This document shows, in pieces, positions 1-7,970 of a stretch of DNA of 15,956 bases; position 1 is the stretch's first letter, and the number at the start of each line of letters is the position of its first letter. The position numbers and the translations under genes are program-made. Source of the DNA: Oscillospiraceae bacterium (lineage in GTDB: Bacteria > Bacillota > Clostridia > Oscillospirales > Ruminococcaceae); NCBI GenBank assembly GCA_022792755.1, contig JAAWBP010000076.1, positions 1 to 15,956 on the forward strand. The letters run 5' to 3'. The notes under the pieces were generated by a model. That model was not told the origin of the DNA and ran no database searches. It saw only the letters and a program-made list of their open reading frames with translations.

Positions 1-422
1 AGGAGGGAGTCGATCACCGTCTCCAGCCGCATGTGGATATGGGCCTTATCCCGCTTAAGCCCGAGCCGCTCGCAGCCGGCGTACTGGACGGCGTAAACGT
101 AGGGGTGGGCGGTTCGGTCGAGGGCGTAGTGGCAGAGATATCCTACCAGATAGCCGAAAAGAATTTCCCGTTCCTCCCCGGCTACGGCGCGGTAAAAGCG
201 GAACATCCGGTCGAGCGAGCGGGTGACGTCGGTTCCGTGCAGAAGCTGGCCGAACCGGAGATACGCCTTGGGCCGGGGCCCCAGCGCCGCGAAAAAGAAG
301 GGGTCCGGCCCCTGGCAGCCCATAAAGAATGCGTGCCGAAGCGAAGGATTCCCCGTAAGAATCCCCCCGTATCTTTTGAGAAATTCTTCGCCGAACAGGT
401 GATGGGTTAAAATCGACGGCAT
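1..422 (-). CDS. Zinc-dependent phospholipase C-like protein (N-terminal part, cut by window edge)
   Basis: Reading the minus strand from ATG at 422 gives an open frame of about 140 codons running off the window start. It resembles the zinc-dependent phospholipase C family, whose members hydrolyse phospholipids or are uncharacterised zinc hydrolases. Visible candidate metal ligands in family order are H7/H8 (ILTHHLFG), D40 (GCQGPDPF), H62, the pair H98 and D102 (LCHYALDRTAHPY), then H130 and E134 (HIHMRLETVID). The H-x3-D and H-x3-E spacings match those of the bacterial phospholipase C zinc site. No signal peptide is visible, so it is probably one of the cytoplasmic family members rather than a secreted toxin. 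A GGGAGG ribosome binding site lies just upstream (about 429-434). It is divergent from the MFS gene. The family call is good; the substrate is unknown. Confidence 0.8.
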   Translation of the reverse strand, partial: MPSILTHHLFGEEFLKRYGGILTGNPSLRHAFFMGCQGPDPFFFAALGPRPKAYLRFGQLLHGTDVTRSLDRMFRFYRAVAGEEREILFGYLVGYLCHYALDRTAHPYVYAVQYAGCERLGLKRDKAHIHMRLETVIDSL

Positions 423-480
423 AACAGCCTCCCGCCTTTCAAATAAAGGAACGGATGAAACGAGTTTATTTTCAAAAAAG

Positions 481-495
481 CGGTTGTAACAACCG
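481..495. promoter_or_regulatory. 15-nt perfect palindrome between divergent promoters, candidate operator
   Basis: CGGTTGTAACAACCG is a perfect inverted repeat around one central base. It overlaps the -35 element proposed for the rightward MFS promoter. Read on the other strand it supplies a TTGTTA that could be the -35 of the leftward phospholipase-like gene. A repressor bound here could shut both directions. No regulator gene is adjacent in the window, so the binding protein is unknown. Confidence 0.4.
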
Positions 496-511
496 ACAAA
501 TATAGTATAAT
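484..511 (+). promoter_or_regulatory. Sigma-A-type promoter for the MFS-flavodoxin operon
   Basis: TTGTAA (484-489) and TATAAT (506-511) are separated by 16 nt. The -10 box is perfect and lies about 55 nt upstream of the MFS start. The -35 box is within the palindrome at 481-495. Confidence 0.55.
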
Positions 512-565
512 GGAATCAGCGAAAACAGGCAAGCCCAATTCTGCAAAAAGGCGGTGTTAGAAAAG

Positions 566-1798
566 ATGGCGAAATTCAAGATGACCCGGCTCGAAAAAAA
601 CTGGGTCAAATACGACGTGGGCAACTCCGGGCTCGTCCTTCTTTCCTCCAGCGTGATCCCGATTTATTTTGCAAACCTTGCCGGGAACGACGGGCAGGCG
701 ATGATTTACTGGGGTTACGGCGAGTCGATCGCCTCCCTGGTCGCAGCGCTCTTGATGCCCCATTTGGGCTCGATTGCCGACTACAAGGGGAACAAGATCC
801 GTTTCTTCGTCGCCTTTTTCGGGTTGGGCGTTCTGGCCACCCTGGCGCTGGGGCTGTCGGTGTCCTGGCTCGTCTTTTTGGCGGTCTATATCCTCGCCTC
901 GATCGGTTTGAATTCTAGCATTGTGTTTTACGACTCCATGCTGACCGACGTCACCGAGGACGACCGGATGGACCAGGTCTCCTCCTTCGGCTATGCGATG
1001 GGGTATATCGGCAGCTGTGCCCCCTTCTTAGTCTGCATCGGGCTGATCCTGTTCGGGGACAAGATCGGGCTGACCGGCTACCTGCCCACCCAGATTTCCT
1101 TTGTTATCACGGCGGTCTGGTGGCTGATCTTTACCATCCCCCTCGTACGGGATTACAAACAGCGTTACTATAAGGAAAAGGAGCCTCATCTTTTCCGGAA
1201 CACCTTCCGGCGCCTGGGTGGGACGATGAGGAAAATTTCACACGACAAGGCGGTCTTGTACTTCATCCTCGCCTACTTTTTCTATATCGACGGCGTGCAC
1301 ACCATCATCAAGATGGCGACCAGCTACGGGACGGCACTGGGGATCGACTCCACCCAGCTGATCCTGGCCCTTTTGGTGACGCAGGTGGTCGCCTTCCCGA
1401 GCGCGATCCTCTACGGGCGGCTCGCCGCAAAGTACCGCACCCGTCTGATGCTCGGGATCTCGATCGCGGCCTATTTTGCCATCACGGTCTTCGCCGCCTT
1501 TTTCTTGAAGACCGCGCTGGAGTTCTGGATCCTCGCGGTGGCCGTCGGGCTGTTCCAGGGCGGCATCCAGGCGCTTTCCCGCTCCTATTTCGGCCGCCTG
1601 ATCCCCAAGGAAAACTCCAATGAGTTTTTCGGGTTTTTCGACGTGTTCGGAAAGTACGCCGCGGTCATCGGCACCGCGCTGGTCAGCGGGATCACCCACC
1701 TGACCGGCAGGAGCGAGTTCGGCGTGCTTTCGATTGCCCTGCTGTTTATCGTTGGGTTCATCCTGCTGCGGATGGTTCCGAAAAACGCGGCGGACTGA
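566..1798 (+). CDS. MFS transporter, UMF1/Atg22-like family
   Basis: A polytopic membrane protein of about 410 residues with roughly twelve hydrophobic segments. The N-terminal KYDVGNSGLVLLSSSVIPIYF-like stretch corresponds to the family's usual YDWANSAF-type opening. The GSIADYKGNK loop between helices 2 and 3 is the MFS signature position, and FGYAMGYIGS and SRSYFGRLIPKE are further UMF1-like landmarks. Members of this family are putative metabolite or amino-acid exporters of the cytoplasmic membrane; the substrate cannot be told from sequence. I chose ATG at 566 because the GGCGG at 550-554 is at a sensible distance. An in-frame GTG at 554 would overlap that site but cannot be excluded. 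It is followed after 28 nt by the flavodoxin gene, so the two are probably co-transcribed. Confidence 0.85.
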   Translation: MAKFKMTRLEKNWVKYDVGNSGLVLLSSSVIPIYFANLAGNDGQAMIYWGYGESIASLVAALLMPHLGSIADYKGNKIRFFVAFFGLGVLATLALGLSVSWLVFLAVYILASIGLNSSIVFYDSMLTDVTEDDRMDQVSSFGYAMGYIGSCAPFLVCIGLILFGDKIGLTGYLPTQISFVITAVWWLIFTIPLVRDYKQRYYKEKEPHLFRNTFRRLGGTMRKISHDKAVLYFILAYFFYIDGVHTIIKMATSYGTALGIDSTQLILALLVTQVVAFPSAILYGRLAAKYRTRLMLGISIAAYFAITVFAAFFLKTALEFWILAVAVGLFQGGIQALSRSYFGRLIPKENSNEFFGFFDVFGKYAAVIGTALVSGITHLTGRSEFGVLSIALLFIVGFILLRMVPKNAAD

Positions 1799-1826
1799 TA
1801 CCGGATACAAAAAGGAGATGCTGAGT

Positions 1827-2327
1827 TTGAAAACGCTGATTGTCTTTGTCACCAAAAACGGGACGACGGAGGAGTGCGCCCAGCGGCTGAAAGAGCTTTT
1901 GGGGAAAGGGGACACCGACCTGCTCAACCTCCGCGTCCAGAAGCTCCCCGACTTTGAACAGTACGACTGCATCGTTTTGGGCAGCTATATCCACTACGGG
2001 CGGATCGGCAAACGGCTGCGGCATTTTGCCGCGCTTCATAAGGAGATGCTGCTTGAAAAGAAGCTCGGGATCTACCTCTGCAAAGGCTTCCCGATCGACC
2101 GGAAGGATCCGTTTGAGGAGAATTTCCGCAAAAAGATACGCAGACACGCCGTCGTTTCGGACTGCTTCGGCGGGCTGCTCAACCCCGCCAAGCTGAAGGG
2201 GAAGGAGAAAAAGCTCGCCAGCATGGTTTTGGATGCCTCCGCAGCGCAGCATCTGGAGGCACCTCATCTTTACGACGAACGGATCGAGCGGTTTGCAAAG
2301 GCCCTTTTGGACGGGGCGGATTCCTGA
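1827..2327 (+). CDS. Short flavodoxin-domain protein (HemG-like flavodoxin)
   Basis: This 166-residue protein starts MKTLIVFVTKNGTTEECA, a first beta strand followed by the FMN phosphate-binding loop (here KNGTTEE rather than the usual T-x-Y-G-T-T/S). The segment VLGSYIHYGRIGKRLRHF matches the second FMN loop in the protoporphyrinogen-oxidase-like flavodoxins (HemG type), and GIYLCKGF is the central strand. It is likely a soluble FMN-dependent electron carrier or reductase. TTG at 1827 is preferred: AAAGGAG at 1811-1817 is 9 nt upstream, whereas the ATG at 1818 directly abuts that site. Any haem-related role is unsupported here because no haem genes are visible nearby. Confidence 0.8.
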   Translation: MKTLIVFVTKNGTTEECAQRLKELLGKGDTDLLNLRVQKLPDFEQYDCIVLGSYIHYGRIGKRLRHFAALHKEMLLEKKLGIYLCKGFPIDRKDPFEENFRKKIRRHAVVSDCFGGLLNPAKLKGKEKKLASMVLDASAAQHLEAPHLYDERIERFAKALLDGADS

Positions 2328-2366
2328 ATCAAAAGACGTGCGCTTCTGCCTGAAAGGGATTCAGGA
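2322..2366. repeat. 9-bp inverted repeat downstream of flavodoxin
   Basis: TCCTGAATC (2322-2330) and GATTCAGGA (2358-2366) are perfect complements separated by 27 nt, and the first arm overlaps the flavodoxin stop. No U-tract follows, so it is not a convincing intrinsic terminator. It may be a processing or stability structure between flavodoxin and the next gene. Confidence 0.35.
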
Positions 2367-2437
2367 GGAGGCGTTTAGACGAAAATACAAAGAAAGGGCG
2401 GTATCAGGAAAAAATCCGTACCGCAGGAGGGATTGTT

Positions 2438-4639
2438 ATGCGCTTATCGAGCCCGGAAGTTTATCTGGAATTTGACGAAAGGGGAAACCTGCTCCGTCTG
2501 GAACAACCGAAGACCGGCAGAAATTACCTGGCGGACGGGGGCTGCGAGCTGTTCCGGCTGACCCTGGTCGAAACCTATGAGGGAAAGGTGCTTCCCGGCG
2601 AGCTCCGGCTGACACCGGAGACGGCTGAACGGGTGGAGCTATCCCGGGAAGAGGATGCGCTGCTGCTCACCTTTTTCCGGCTGGACGGGCTGGAGATCGA
2701 CATCGCTGCCGGGGTCTCCCTCCAAGGGGAAAAGGCGGTCTGGACGCTTCGGGTGGAAAACCGCACCGATTTTGCGGTCAGGCAGATCGAGTACCCGTGG
2801 TTTCTTTTCCGCACCCCTCTGGGCGACGCCCCGGAGACGGAGCGGATCCTCCTCCCGAAGCAGGACGGCATCCTGCTGGGGAACCCCTTCCTCTACCCCT
2901 GGCAAAAGAACCCGGACGGCATACAGGAAGAGCGGTACTGGTACCCCGGCGAGGGGCGGCAGTGGCCCCGCAACCTTTCGGTTCAGATGACCGCCTACTA
3001 CGACGAGGAAGGCGGGATTCTCCTTTATACGGCCGACCCGGAGGGCCATCCGAAACGGCTGGGGCCGGTTCTGCGGGAGGAGGGCCGGGTCGATTTCGCC
3101 CCGGTCCATCTCCGTCCCGAAATCGGTGGGGAGAGCTTCTCACTGGAGTATCCGGTCGTCACCCGCTTTTTTACCGGGGACTGGCAGGATGCTGCGCTCG
3201 CCTACCGGGAGTGGGCCGAAACCGCCCCCTGGTGCGAAAAGACGGTGGCGGAGCGAAAGGAAATCCCCGGTTGGGTGAAGCAGGGGGCCTTTTTCCTCAG
3301 CTTCCGCCTCCGCTATCAAAAGGGCGGGGAACGGTTTTTGGAGGAAGTGCCGGCCTTTGTTCGAAGCTGGCAGGAACGGCTGAACATGCCGGTCGTCGCC
3401 ATGATGTGCGGCTGGGAAAAGGTGGGGGAATGGGCCGGGCCCGATTATTTCCCGCCCTACGGCGGGGACAGCCGGTTTGCAGAGATGTGCCGGGCGCTGA
3501 AAGAGGACGGGAATCGCGCCTTCCCCTTCGGGCTGTCGGGGCTCAAGCTCCTGATCCGGCGCCATCAGCCCAAATCGGGGGAACAGCCCCATCTGGCGAT
3601 CGACTACGACGCCCGGAAGCGGTTCCGGGAGGAGTGGGTTCACGCCGCGGCTCTCGACCCGAACGGCGTGCCCTACATGGATTCCAACCTGGATGAGTGG
3701 GACGGCGTCCACGCCTATGCCTGTCCAGCCTCCGATCAGGCGATGGATCAGCTCTGCGGCGCTTCCTTGAAGATGTTAAACGACTACGGCGTCACCATCC
3801 AGCAGGCCGACCAGGTGCTGGGCGGGGGAACCCCCTGCTGCTACAGCACCGAGCACGGACACCCGCAGGGATGGGGCCTGTGGCAGATTCAGGCGCTTCG
3901 GAGGATATACGACGAAACCCGCCGGCGGTGCAAAGAGATCGATCCCGATTTCGCCCTCTCGGAAGAGTGGATTTCCGAGCCGTTTATCCAGCATCTCGAC
4001 CTCTACCACGCCCGCAATTACGACAAACCGCAGGGCGGCCTGGAAGCTGTGCCTCTCTTCTCTTTCCTCTACCATCAGAATCTTCCCTGCTATGCGGGCG
4101 ACTGGACGCCCTTTCTCCCCTCGAACCAGAGCGGGGTGCATTTCCACGGCTGGAACTTCGTCTGCGGGAACCTGCCCGCCGGTTCGCCGATCGACATGCT
4201 GGGGGAGTTCGAGAACCATCCGCTGGAGGACGCTGACCCTAAAATCCTGGAGATGGCGGTTCACGCCTGCGCCGCGTTCCAAAAGCACACCGATTTCCTC
4301 GTCGAAGGGAAGATGCTCCCCTCTGCGCCGCTGGACGTCCCCAAAATCCCGATGACCATCAAGGGGCTCGACTTCGGCTGCCCCCGCACGGAAATCGAGC
4401 TGCCGTCGGTTCTTCACATCTTCTGGGAGGCGCCGGACGGCAGGCGGGCCTGCGCCCTTGCGAACATCGCAGAGGAGCCGCTCTGCTTCACCCTCCCCCT
4501 CGCCGGATACCACAGGGGGGCGGAAACGGTGCAGGGGGAATACAACGGCGGCGAACGGCTGGAGGAATTCCCTGTGGATGCCGAGGGGGCCGTCGCGCTG
4601 AAGCTTGCGCCCCGCGATGCGCTGTTCCTTTTGATCTAA
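2438..4639 (+). CDS. DUF6259-type putative glycoside hydrolase
   Basis: A 733-residue protein without a signal peptide, so probably cytoplasmic. Residues 1 to about 250 look like an all-beta sandwich of the galactose-mutarotase-like kind. Residues about 265 to 610 read as a TIM-barrel (landmarks MCGWEKVGEW, MDSNLDEWDGVHAY, TIQQADQVLGGG, YSTEHGHPQGWG, ALSEEWISEPF). The rest is a short C-terminal beta domain. Two acidic positions at strand ends, D458 (QQADQ) and E509/E510 (LSEEW), are reasonable nucleophile and acid/base candidates. I associate this layout with DUF6259 proteins, which are uncharacterised relatives of glycosidases. ATG at 2438 has a strong GGAGG site 7-8 nt upstream. It sits 167 nt before a GH3 gene and probably acts on the same carbohydrate. 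Substrate not predictable. Confidence 0.7.
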   Translation: MRLSSPEVYLEFDERGNLLRLEQPKTGRNYLADGGCELFRLTLVETYEGKVLPGELRLTPETAERVELSREEDALLLTFFRLDGLEIDIAAGVSLQGEKAVWTLRVENRTDFAVRQIEYPWFLFRTPLGDAPETERILLPKQDGILLGNPFLYPWQKNPDGIQEERYWYPGEGRQWPRNLSVQMTAYYDEEGGILLYTADPEGHPKRLGPVLREEGRVDFAPVHLRPEIGGESFSLEYPVVTRFFTGDWQDAALAYREWAETAPWCEKTVAERKEIPGWVKQGAFFLSFRLRYQKGGERFLEEVPAFVRSWQERLNMPVVAMMCGWEKVGEWAGPDYFPPYGGDSRFAEMCRALKEDGNRAFPFGLSGLKLLIRRHQPKSGEQPHLAIDYDARKRFREEWVHAAALDPNGVPYMDSNLDEWDGVHAYACPASDQAMDQLCGASLKMLNDYGVTIQQADQVLGGGTPCCYSTEHGHPQGWGLWQIQALRRIYDETRRRCKEIDPDFALSEEWISEPFIQHLDLYHARNYDKPQGGLEAVPLFSFLYHQNLPCYAGDWTPFLPSNQSGVHFHGWNFVCGNLPAGSPIDMLGEFENHPLEDADPKILEMAVHACAAFQKHTDFLVEGKMLPSAPLDVPKIPMTIKGLDFGCPRTEIELPSVLHIFWEAPDGRRACALANIAEEPLCFTLPLAGYHRGAETVQGEYNGGERLEEFPVDAEGAVALKLAPRDALFLLI

Positions 4640-4715
4640 CATGGTGTGAAATGCCACTCTGACTAAAAAGACAAGCGCCGCGGTGGAAATTCATGTAAAA
4701 GGTTAATTTTTTTGA

Positions 4716-4745
4716 TTGTGCTTTCATCCCGCGCTTTGCTATAAT
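4716..4745 (+). promoter_or_regulatory. Extended -10 promoter for the GH3 gene
   Basis: TATAAT (4740-4745) is preceded by TGC (4737-4739), a perfect extended -10. A weak -35 TTGTGC is at 4716-4721 (18-nt spacing). It gives the GH3 gene a transcript separate from the DUF6259 gene. Confidence 0.65.
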
Positions 4746-4764
4746 TGGAACCGGAATGGTCTGT

Positions 4765-4782
4765 CCCGCCCTGCCGGGCGGG
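4765..4782 (+). promoter_or_regulatory. GC-rich hairpin in the 5' UTR of the GH3 gene
   Basis: CCCGCCC and GGGCGGG form a perfect 7-bp stem around a TGCC tetraloop. It lies between the promoter and the ribosome binding site (AAGGAGG, 4791-4797). No U-tract follows, so it is a UTR stem rather than a terminator. It might protect the 5' end or affect translation. Confidence 0.45.
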
Positions 4783-4806
4783 CTGAAATAAAGGAGGAAT
4801 TACAAC

Positions 4807-6936
4807 ATGAAACCAAAGTATTTGGATGAATCCCTTTCCGTCAAGGAACGCGCAAAAGACCTGGTCTCCCAGATGACGCTGGAGGAAAAGGCCTCCCAGC
4901 TCCGCTATGACGCGCCGGCGATCGAGCGGCTCGGCGTCCCGGCCTACAACTGGTGGAACGAGGCACTGCACGGCGTCGCCCGCGCCGGAACCGCCACCGT
5001 CTTCCCGCAGGCGATCGGGATGGCAGCCATGTTCGACGAAGAGGGGCTCAAAGAGGTTGCGGAGGTCATTTCGACCGAAGGCCGTGCGAAGTACAACATG
5101 CAGAGCAAAAAGGGAGACCGCGATATCTACAAGGGCCTCACCTTTTGGAGCCCGAACGTCAATATCTTCCGCGACCCCCGCTGGGGCCGCGGCCATGAAA
5201 CCTACGGCGAAGACCCTTACCTCACCAGCCGGCTGGGAGTTAAATTCGTCGAGGGCTTGCAGGGGGACGGCAAGGTGATGAAGTCCGCCGCCTGTGCAAA
5301 GCATTTCGCGGTCCATTCCGGCCCGGAGGGGCTCCGCCACGAGTTCGACGCGGTCTCTTCGGACAAAGACCTTTGGGAGACTTACCTCCCCGCTTTTGAA
5401 GCGCTGGTCAAAGAAGCGAAGGTCGAAAGTGTCATGGGCGCTTACAACCGCACCAACGGGGAGCCCTGCTGCGGCAGCAAGCTCCTTCTCCACGATATCC
5501 TCCGCGAAAAGTGGGGATTCGACGGCCATGTCGTCTCCGACTGCTGGGCGATCCGCGACTTCCACACCAACCACAAGGTGACCGCGACTGCGCCGGAATC
5601 CGCCGCCCTGGCGATGAAATGGGGCTGCGACGTCAACTGCGGCAACACCTACCTGCACATGCTCCAGGCCTACGAAGAGGGCCTCGTCACCGAGGAGCAG
5701 ATCACGACCGCCTGCGAGCGGCTCTTCGTCACCCGGATGCGGCTCGGCATGTTCGATGAATCCACGGAATTCGACAGCATCCCCTATGAAGCGAACGACA
5801 GCAAAGAGCATGCGGCCGTCAACCTGAAAACCGCGGAAAAATCGATGGTATTGCTTAAAAACAACGGCGTCCTGCCGCTCGATAGGAGCAAGCTTAAGAG
5901 CATCGCGGTGATCGGCCCGAACGCCGACAGCCAGGAGATCCTCAAGGGGAATTACTCCGGCACCGCCTCGCGCTATGTCACCCTGTTGGAAGGGATCCGG
6001 GACGCGGTCGGCGACGACACCCGCGTCTATTATTCCGAGGGCTGCCACCTCTTCAAAAACCGGGTCGAGGATCTGGGCCAGCCGAATGACCGGATTGCCG
6101 AAGCGGTCGCGGTTGCAGAACTCTCCGACGCCGTCATCCTCTGCCTTGGGCTCGATGCGACGATCGAGGGCGAGCAGGGCGACGCCGGAAACGCCTACGC
6201 CGCCGGCGACAAGATTACCCTCGACCTTTCCCCGGAGCAGGAAAAGTTGCTCGAAGAGGTCACAGCGGTGGGCAAGCCGACCGTCCTCCTTCTCAGCACT
6301 GGCTCCGCAATGTCGGTCAATTACGCCGACGAGCACTGTGATGCGATCCTTCAGACCTGGTATCCGGGCGCGCTGGGCGGCGTCGCTGCGGCGAATATCC
6401 TGTTTGGGGAGGTTTCCCCGTCCGGCCGGCTTCCGGTCACCTTCTACCGCAGTGTGGAGGAGCTTCCGGAGTTCACCGATTACAGCATGAAGAACCGCAC
6501 CTACCGGTATATGGAAAAGGAAGCGCTTTATCCCTTTGGTTACGGCCTTTCCTACAGCAAGGCAGTTTATTCCGGCCTGAAAGCCCCCGCCTCCGTCGGC
6601 AAGGGCGATGACTTCACCGTCACCGTCACTGTCGCCAACACCGGAGCCTATGATATGGACGAGGTCGTCCAGGTCTATATCAAAGACCTCGAGTCCAAAT
6701 ACGCTGTCTGCAACCACAGCCTCTGCGCCTTCAAACGCATTTCGCTGAAAGCGGGCGAGAGCAAGACGGTTGTTCTCCCCGTGAAAAACATGGCGCTGAC
6801 CGTGGTCGACGACAGTGGGGAGCGCTATGTCGACAGCGCGAAGTTCACCCTTTCTGTCGGCGGAAACCAGCCGGATGCCAGAAGCGTTGCGCTGACCGGT
6901 TCGGCGCCTCTGTCTGCTGAACTCACGGTAAAATAA
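4807..6936 (+). CDS. Glycoside hydrolase family 3 (beta-glucosidase / beta-xylosidase type)
   Basis: A 709-residue GH3 enzyme without signal peptide. The N-terminal barrel carries YNWWNEALHGVA, the RDPRWGRGHETYGEDP motif, CAKHFAVHSGPE and GHVVSDCWAI, where D245 is the expected nucleophile. The second domain starts around residue 340 with SMVLLKNNGVLPL and VIGPNAD. It contains GNYSGT and the loop TIEGEQGD, where E454 or E456 is the likely acid/base. A fibronectin-III-like domain (about 590-700) closes the protein. NWWNEALHGVA and GNYSGT are features shared with the beta-xylosidase branch, so an exo-xylosidase or arabinosidase activity is somewhat favoured over glucosidase. The retaining mechanism is family knowledge; the sugar specificity is inference. 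It has its own promoter, strong RBS and terminator. Confidence 0.93.
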   Translation: MKPKYLDESLSVKERAKDLVSQMTLEEKASQLRYDAPAIERLGVPAYNWWNEALHGVARAGTATVFPQAIGMAAMFDEEGLKEVAEVISTEGRAKYNMQSKKGDRDIYKGLTFWSPNVNIFRDPRWGRGHETYGEDPYLTSRLGVKFVEGLQGDGKVMKSAACAKHFAVHSGPEGLRHEFDAVSSDKDLWETYLPAFEALVKEAKVESVMGAYNRTNGEPCCGSKLLLHDILREKWGFDGHVVSDCWAIRDFHTNHKVTATAPESAALAMKWGCDVNCGNTYLHMLQAYEEGLVTEEQITTACERLFVTRMRLGMFDESTEFDSIPYEANDSKEHAAVNLKTAEKSMVLLKNNGVLPLDRSKLKSIAVIGPNADSQEILKGNYSGTASRYVTLLEGIRDAVGDDTRVYYSEGCHLFKNRVEDLGQPNDRIAEAVAVAELSDAVILCLGLDATIEGEQGDAGNAYAAGDKITLDLSPEQEKLLEEVTAVGKPTVLLLSTGSAMSVNYADEHCDAILQTWYPGALGGVAAANILFGEVSPSGRLPVTFYRSVEELPEFTDYSMKNRTYRYMEKEALYPFGYGLSYSKAVYSGLKAPASVGKGDDFTVTVTVANTGAYDMDEVVQVYIKDLESKYAVCNHSLCAFKRISLKAGESKTVVLPVKNMALTVVDDSGERYVDSAKFTLSVGGNQPDARSVALTGSAPLSAELTVK

Positions 6937-6947
6937 GCTGCAAAGAG

Positions 6948-6983
6948 AAACGCCGCTCGCCAGCGAATGGCGGACGGCGTTTT
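6948..6983 (+). terminator. Intrinsic terminator of the GH3 gene
   Basis: AAACGCCG (6948-6955) pairs with CGGCGTTT (6975-6982), and CGCCA (6958-6962) with TGGCG (6968-6972), around a 2x2 internal mismatch and a five-base loop. A run of four T (6980-6983) ends it. It begins 11 nt after the GH3 stop. Confidence 0.75.
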
Positions 6984-7105
6984 CCGCGCGGCGGCTGTTG
7001 ATGGAAATGTTTGGGATCCCGGCCACCGTGCGGCTGCTTCTATCGCATCATAGCGATGGAACGCGCCCTCTCAATCAACAATGAAACGGTAAGAAGGAAT
7101 CGACA

Positions 7106-7534
7106 ATGTATCAAGGGTATGGGCATACAGCAATCTGGGTGAAGGATATGGAGAAATCACTCCATTTTTATCTGGATATTTTGGGATGTAAGCGGGCGTT
7201 TTCGATGCCGCTCGACGGGCCGGGCACCGGCACGGAGTATCTCGCGGTTGCAAACGGCGCGTTTATTGAGCTTTTCTACGGCGGAACCCCGCACGAATTT
7301 GAAAAGCCGGCCGAAGGGGAGCACTTCTGCGGTTTCTCCCACTTCTGCATCGTGGTGGACGACATGTTTAAGTTCGTCGAAGAGGTCGAAGGGCGCGGGG
7401 GCGTCTTCCGCGTCAAGCCAAAGCGCGGCAGGGACGGGAATTGGCAGGCGTGGATGACCGATCCGGACGGGATCGAGATCGAATTCGTCCAGCTCGACCC
7501 CGGCTGCAGGCAGCGTCAGGTCTATTTTGAATGA
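7106..7534 (+). CDS. VOC superfamily (glyoxalase/dioxygenase fold) protein, copy 1
   Basis: A 142-residue protein with two beta-alpha-beta-beta-beta modules. The candidate metal-binding set of the vicinal-oxygen-chelate fold is intact: H7 (GYGHTAI), E55 (FIELFY), H79 (GFSHFC) and E126 (IEIEFVQL). The family includes lactoylglutathione lyase, fosfomycin resistance enzymes and ring-cleaving dioxygenases; nothing here picks one. The MEKSLHFYLDILGCKRAFSM segment is nearly repeated in the next gene, marking a tandem duplication. AAGAAGG precedes the ATG. I see no convincing promoter in the 120 nt after the GH3 terminator. Confidence 0.85.
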   Translation: MYQGYGHTAIWVKDMEKSLHFYLDILGCKRAFSMPLDGPGTGTEYLAVANGAFIELFYGGTPHEFEKPAEGEHFCGFSHFCIVVDDMFKFVEEVEGRGGVFRVKPKRGRDGNWQAWMTDPDGIEIEFVQLDPGCRQRQVYFE

Positions 7535-7553
7535 GGAAGAGGGGGGAACTGCT

Positions 7554-7970
7554 TTGATCAAGGGAATTGGCCACGTCGCGTTTAAGGTGACGGAGATGGA
7601 GCGCTCGCTTCATTTTTACTGTGATATCCTAGGCGGGAAAAAGGCGTTTTCGATGGATCGGGACGGGAAACCGTGGATTCAGTATGTTGCACTGGCGGAC
7701 GGCGTTTTTATCGAACTTTTCTATGACGGGACGCCCCGGACGGAGAACAACGACGACGAGCACCTGACCGGGTTCCTCCACACCTGCATCGAGGTGGACG
7801 ACATCAACGCCATCGCCGAACAGGTCAAGAAAAACGGCGGGACGATGTTCGTCGAGCCGATGAAGGGCTGCGACAACAACTACCAGGCCTGGGTGATCGA
7901 CCCGGACGGGAACCGGATCGAATTCATGCAGCTCGAACCGGACTCTCCGCAGAGCACCTACCGGTTTTAG
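7554..7970 (+). CDS. VOC superfamily protein, copy 2
   Basis: A 138-residue paralogue of the preceding gene, 19 nt downstream, with the same putative metal set H7 (GIGHVAF), E54 (FIELFY), H76 (GFLHTC) and E123 (RIEFMQL). MERSLHFYCDILGGKKAFSM matches copy 1 closely. I place the start at TTG 7554 because the purine-rich GAGGGGGG around 7539-7546 is at the right distance, and the protein then aligns end to end with copy 1. A TTG at 7527 in frame would overlap the previous gene and lacks an RBS. The 3' end overlaps, on the opposite strand, the last codons of the small ORF at 7924-8154. Confidence 0.85.
   Translation: MIKGIGHVAFKVTEMERSLHFYCDILGGKKAFSMDRDGKPWIQYVALADGVFIELFYDGTPRTENNDDEHLTGFLHTCIEVDDINAIAEQVKKNGGTMFVEPMKGCDNNYQAWVIDPDGNRIEFMQLEPDSPQSTYRF

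Noticed and set aside
33..410. 125-codon plus-strand frame at the left edge
   Set aside because: The opposite strand encodes a coherent zinc-phospholipase-like protein with ordered metal ligands and an RBS, so the plus frame is a shadow.
2322..2366. Terminator after the flavodoxin gene
   Set aside because: The 9-bp inverted repeat is perfect, but the loop is 27 nt and no U-tract follows; listed only as a repeat.
4663..7026. 787-codon open frame on the minus strand opposite the GH3 gene
   Set aside because: It mirrors the GH3 gene's codon structure; its translation has no recognisable domains and is a GC-driven antisense shadow, while the plus frame shows clear GH3 motifs.
7042..7057. ATCGC/GCGAT inverted repeat upstream of VOC copy 1 as an operator
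   Set aside because: Five-base arms are expected by chance and no promoter could be placed around it.
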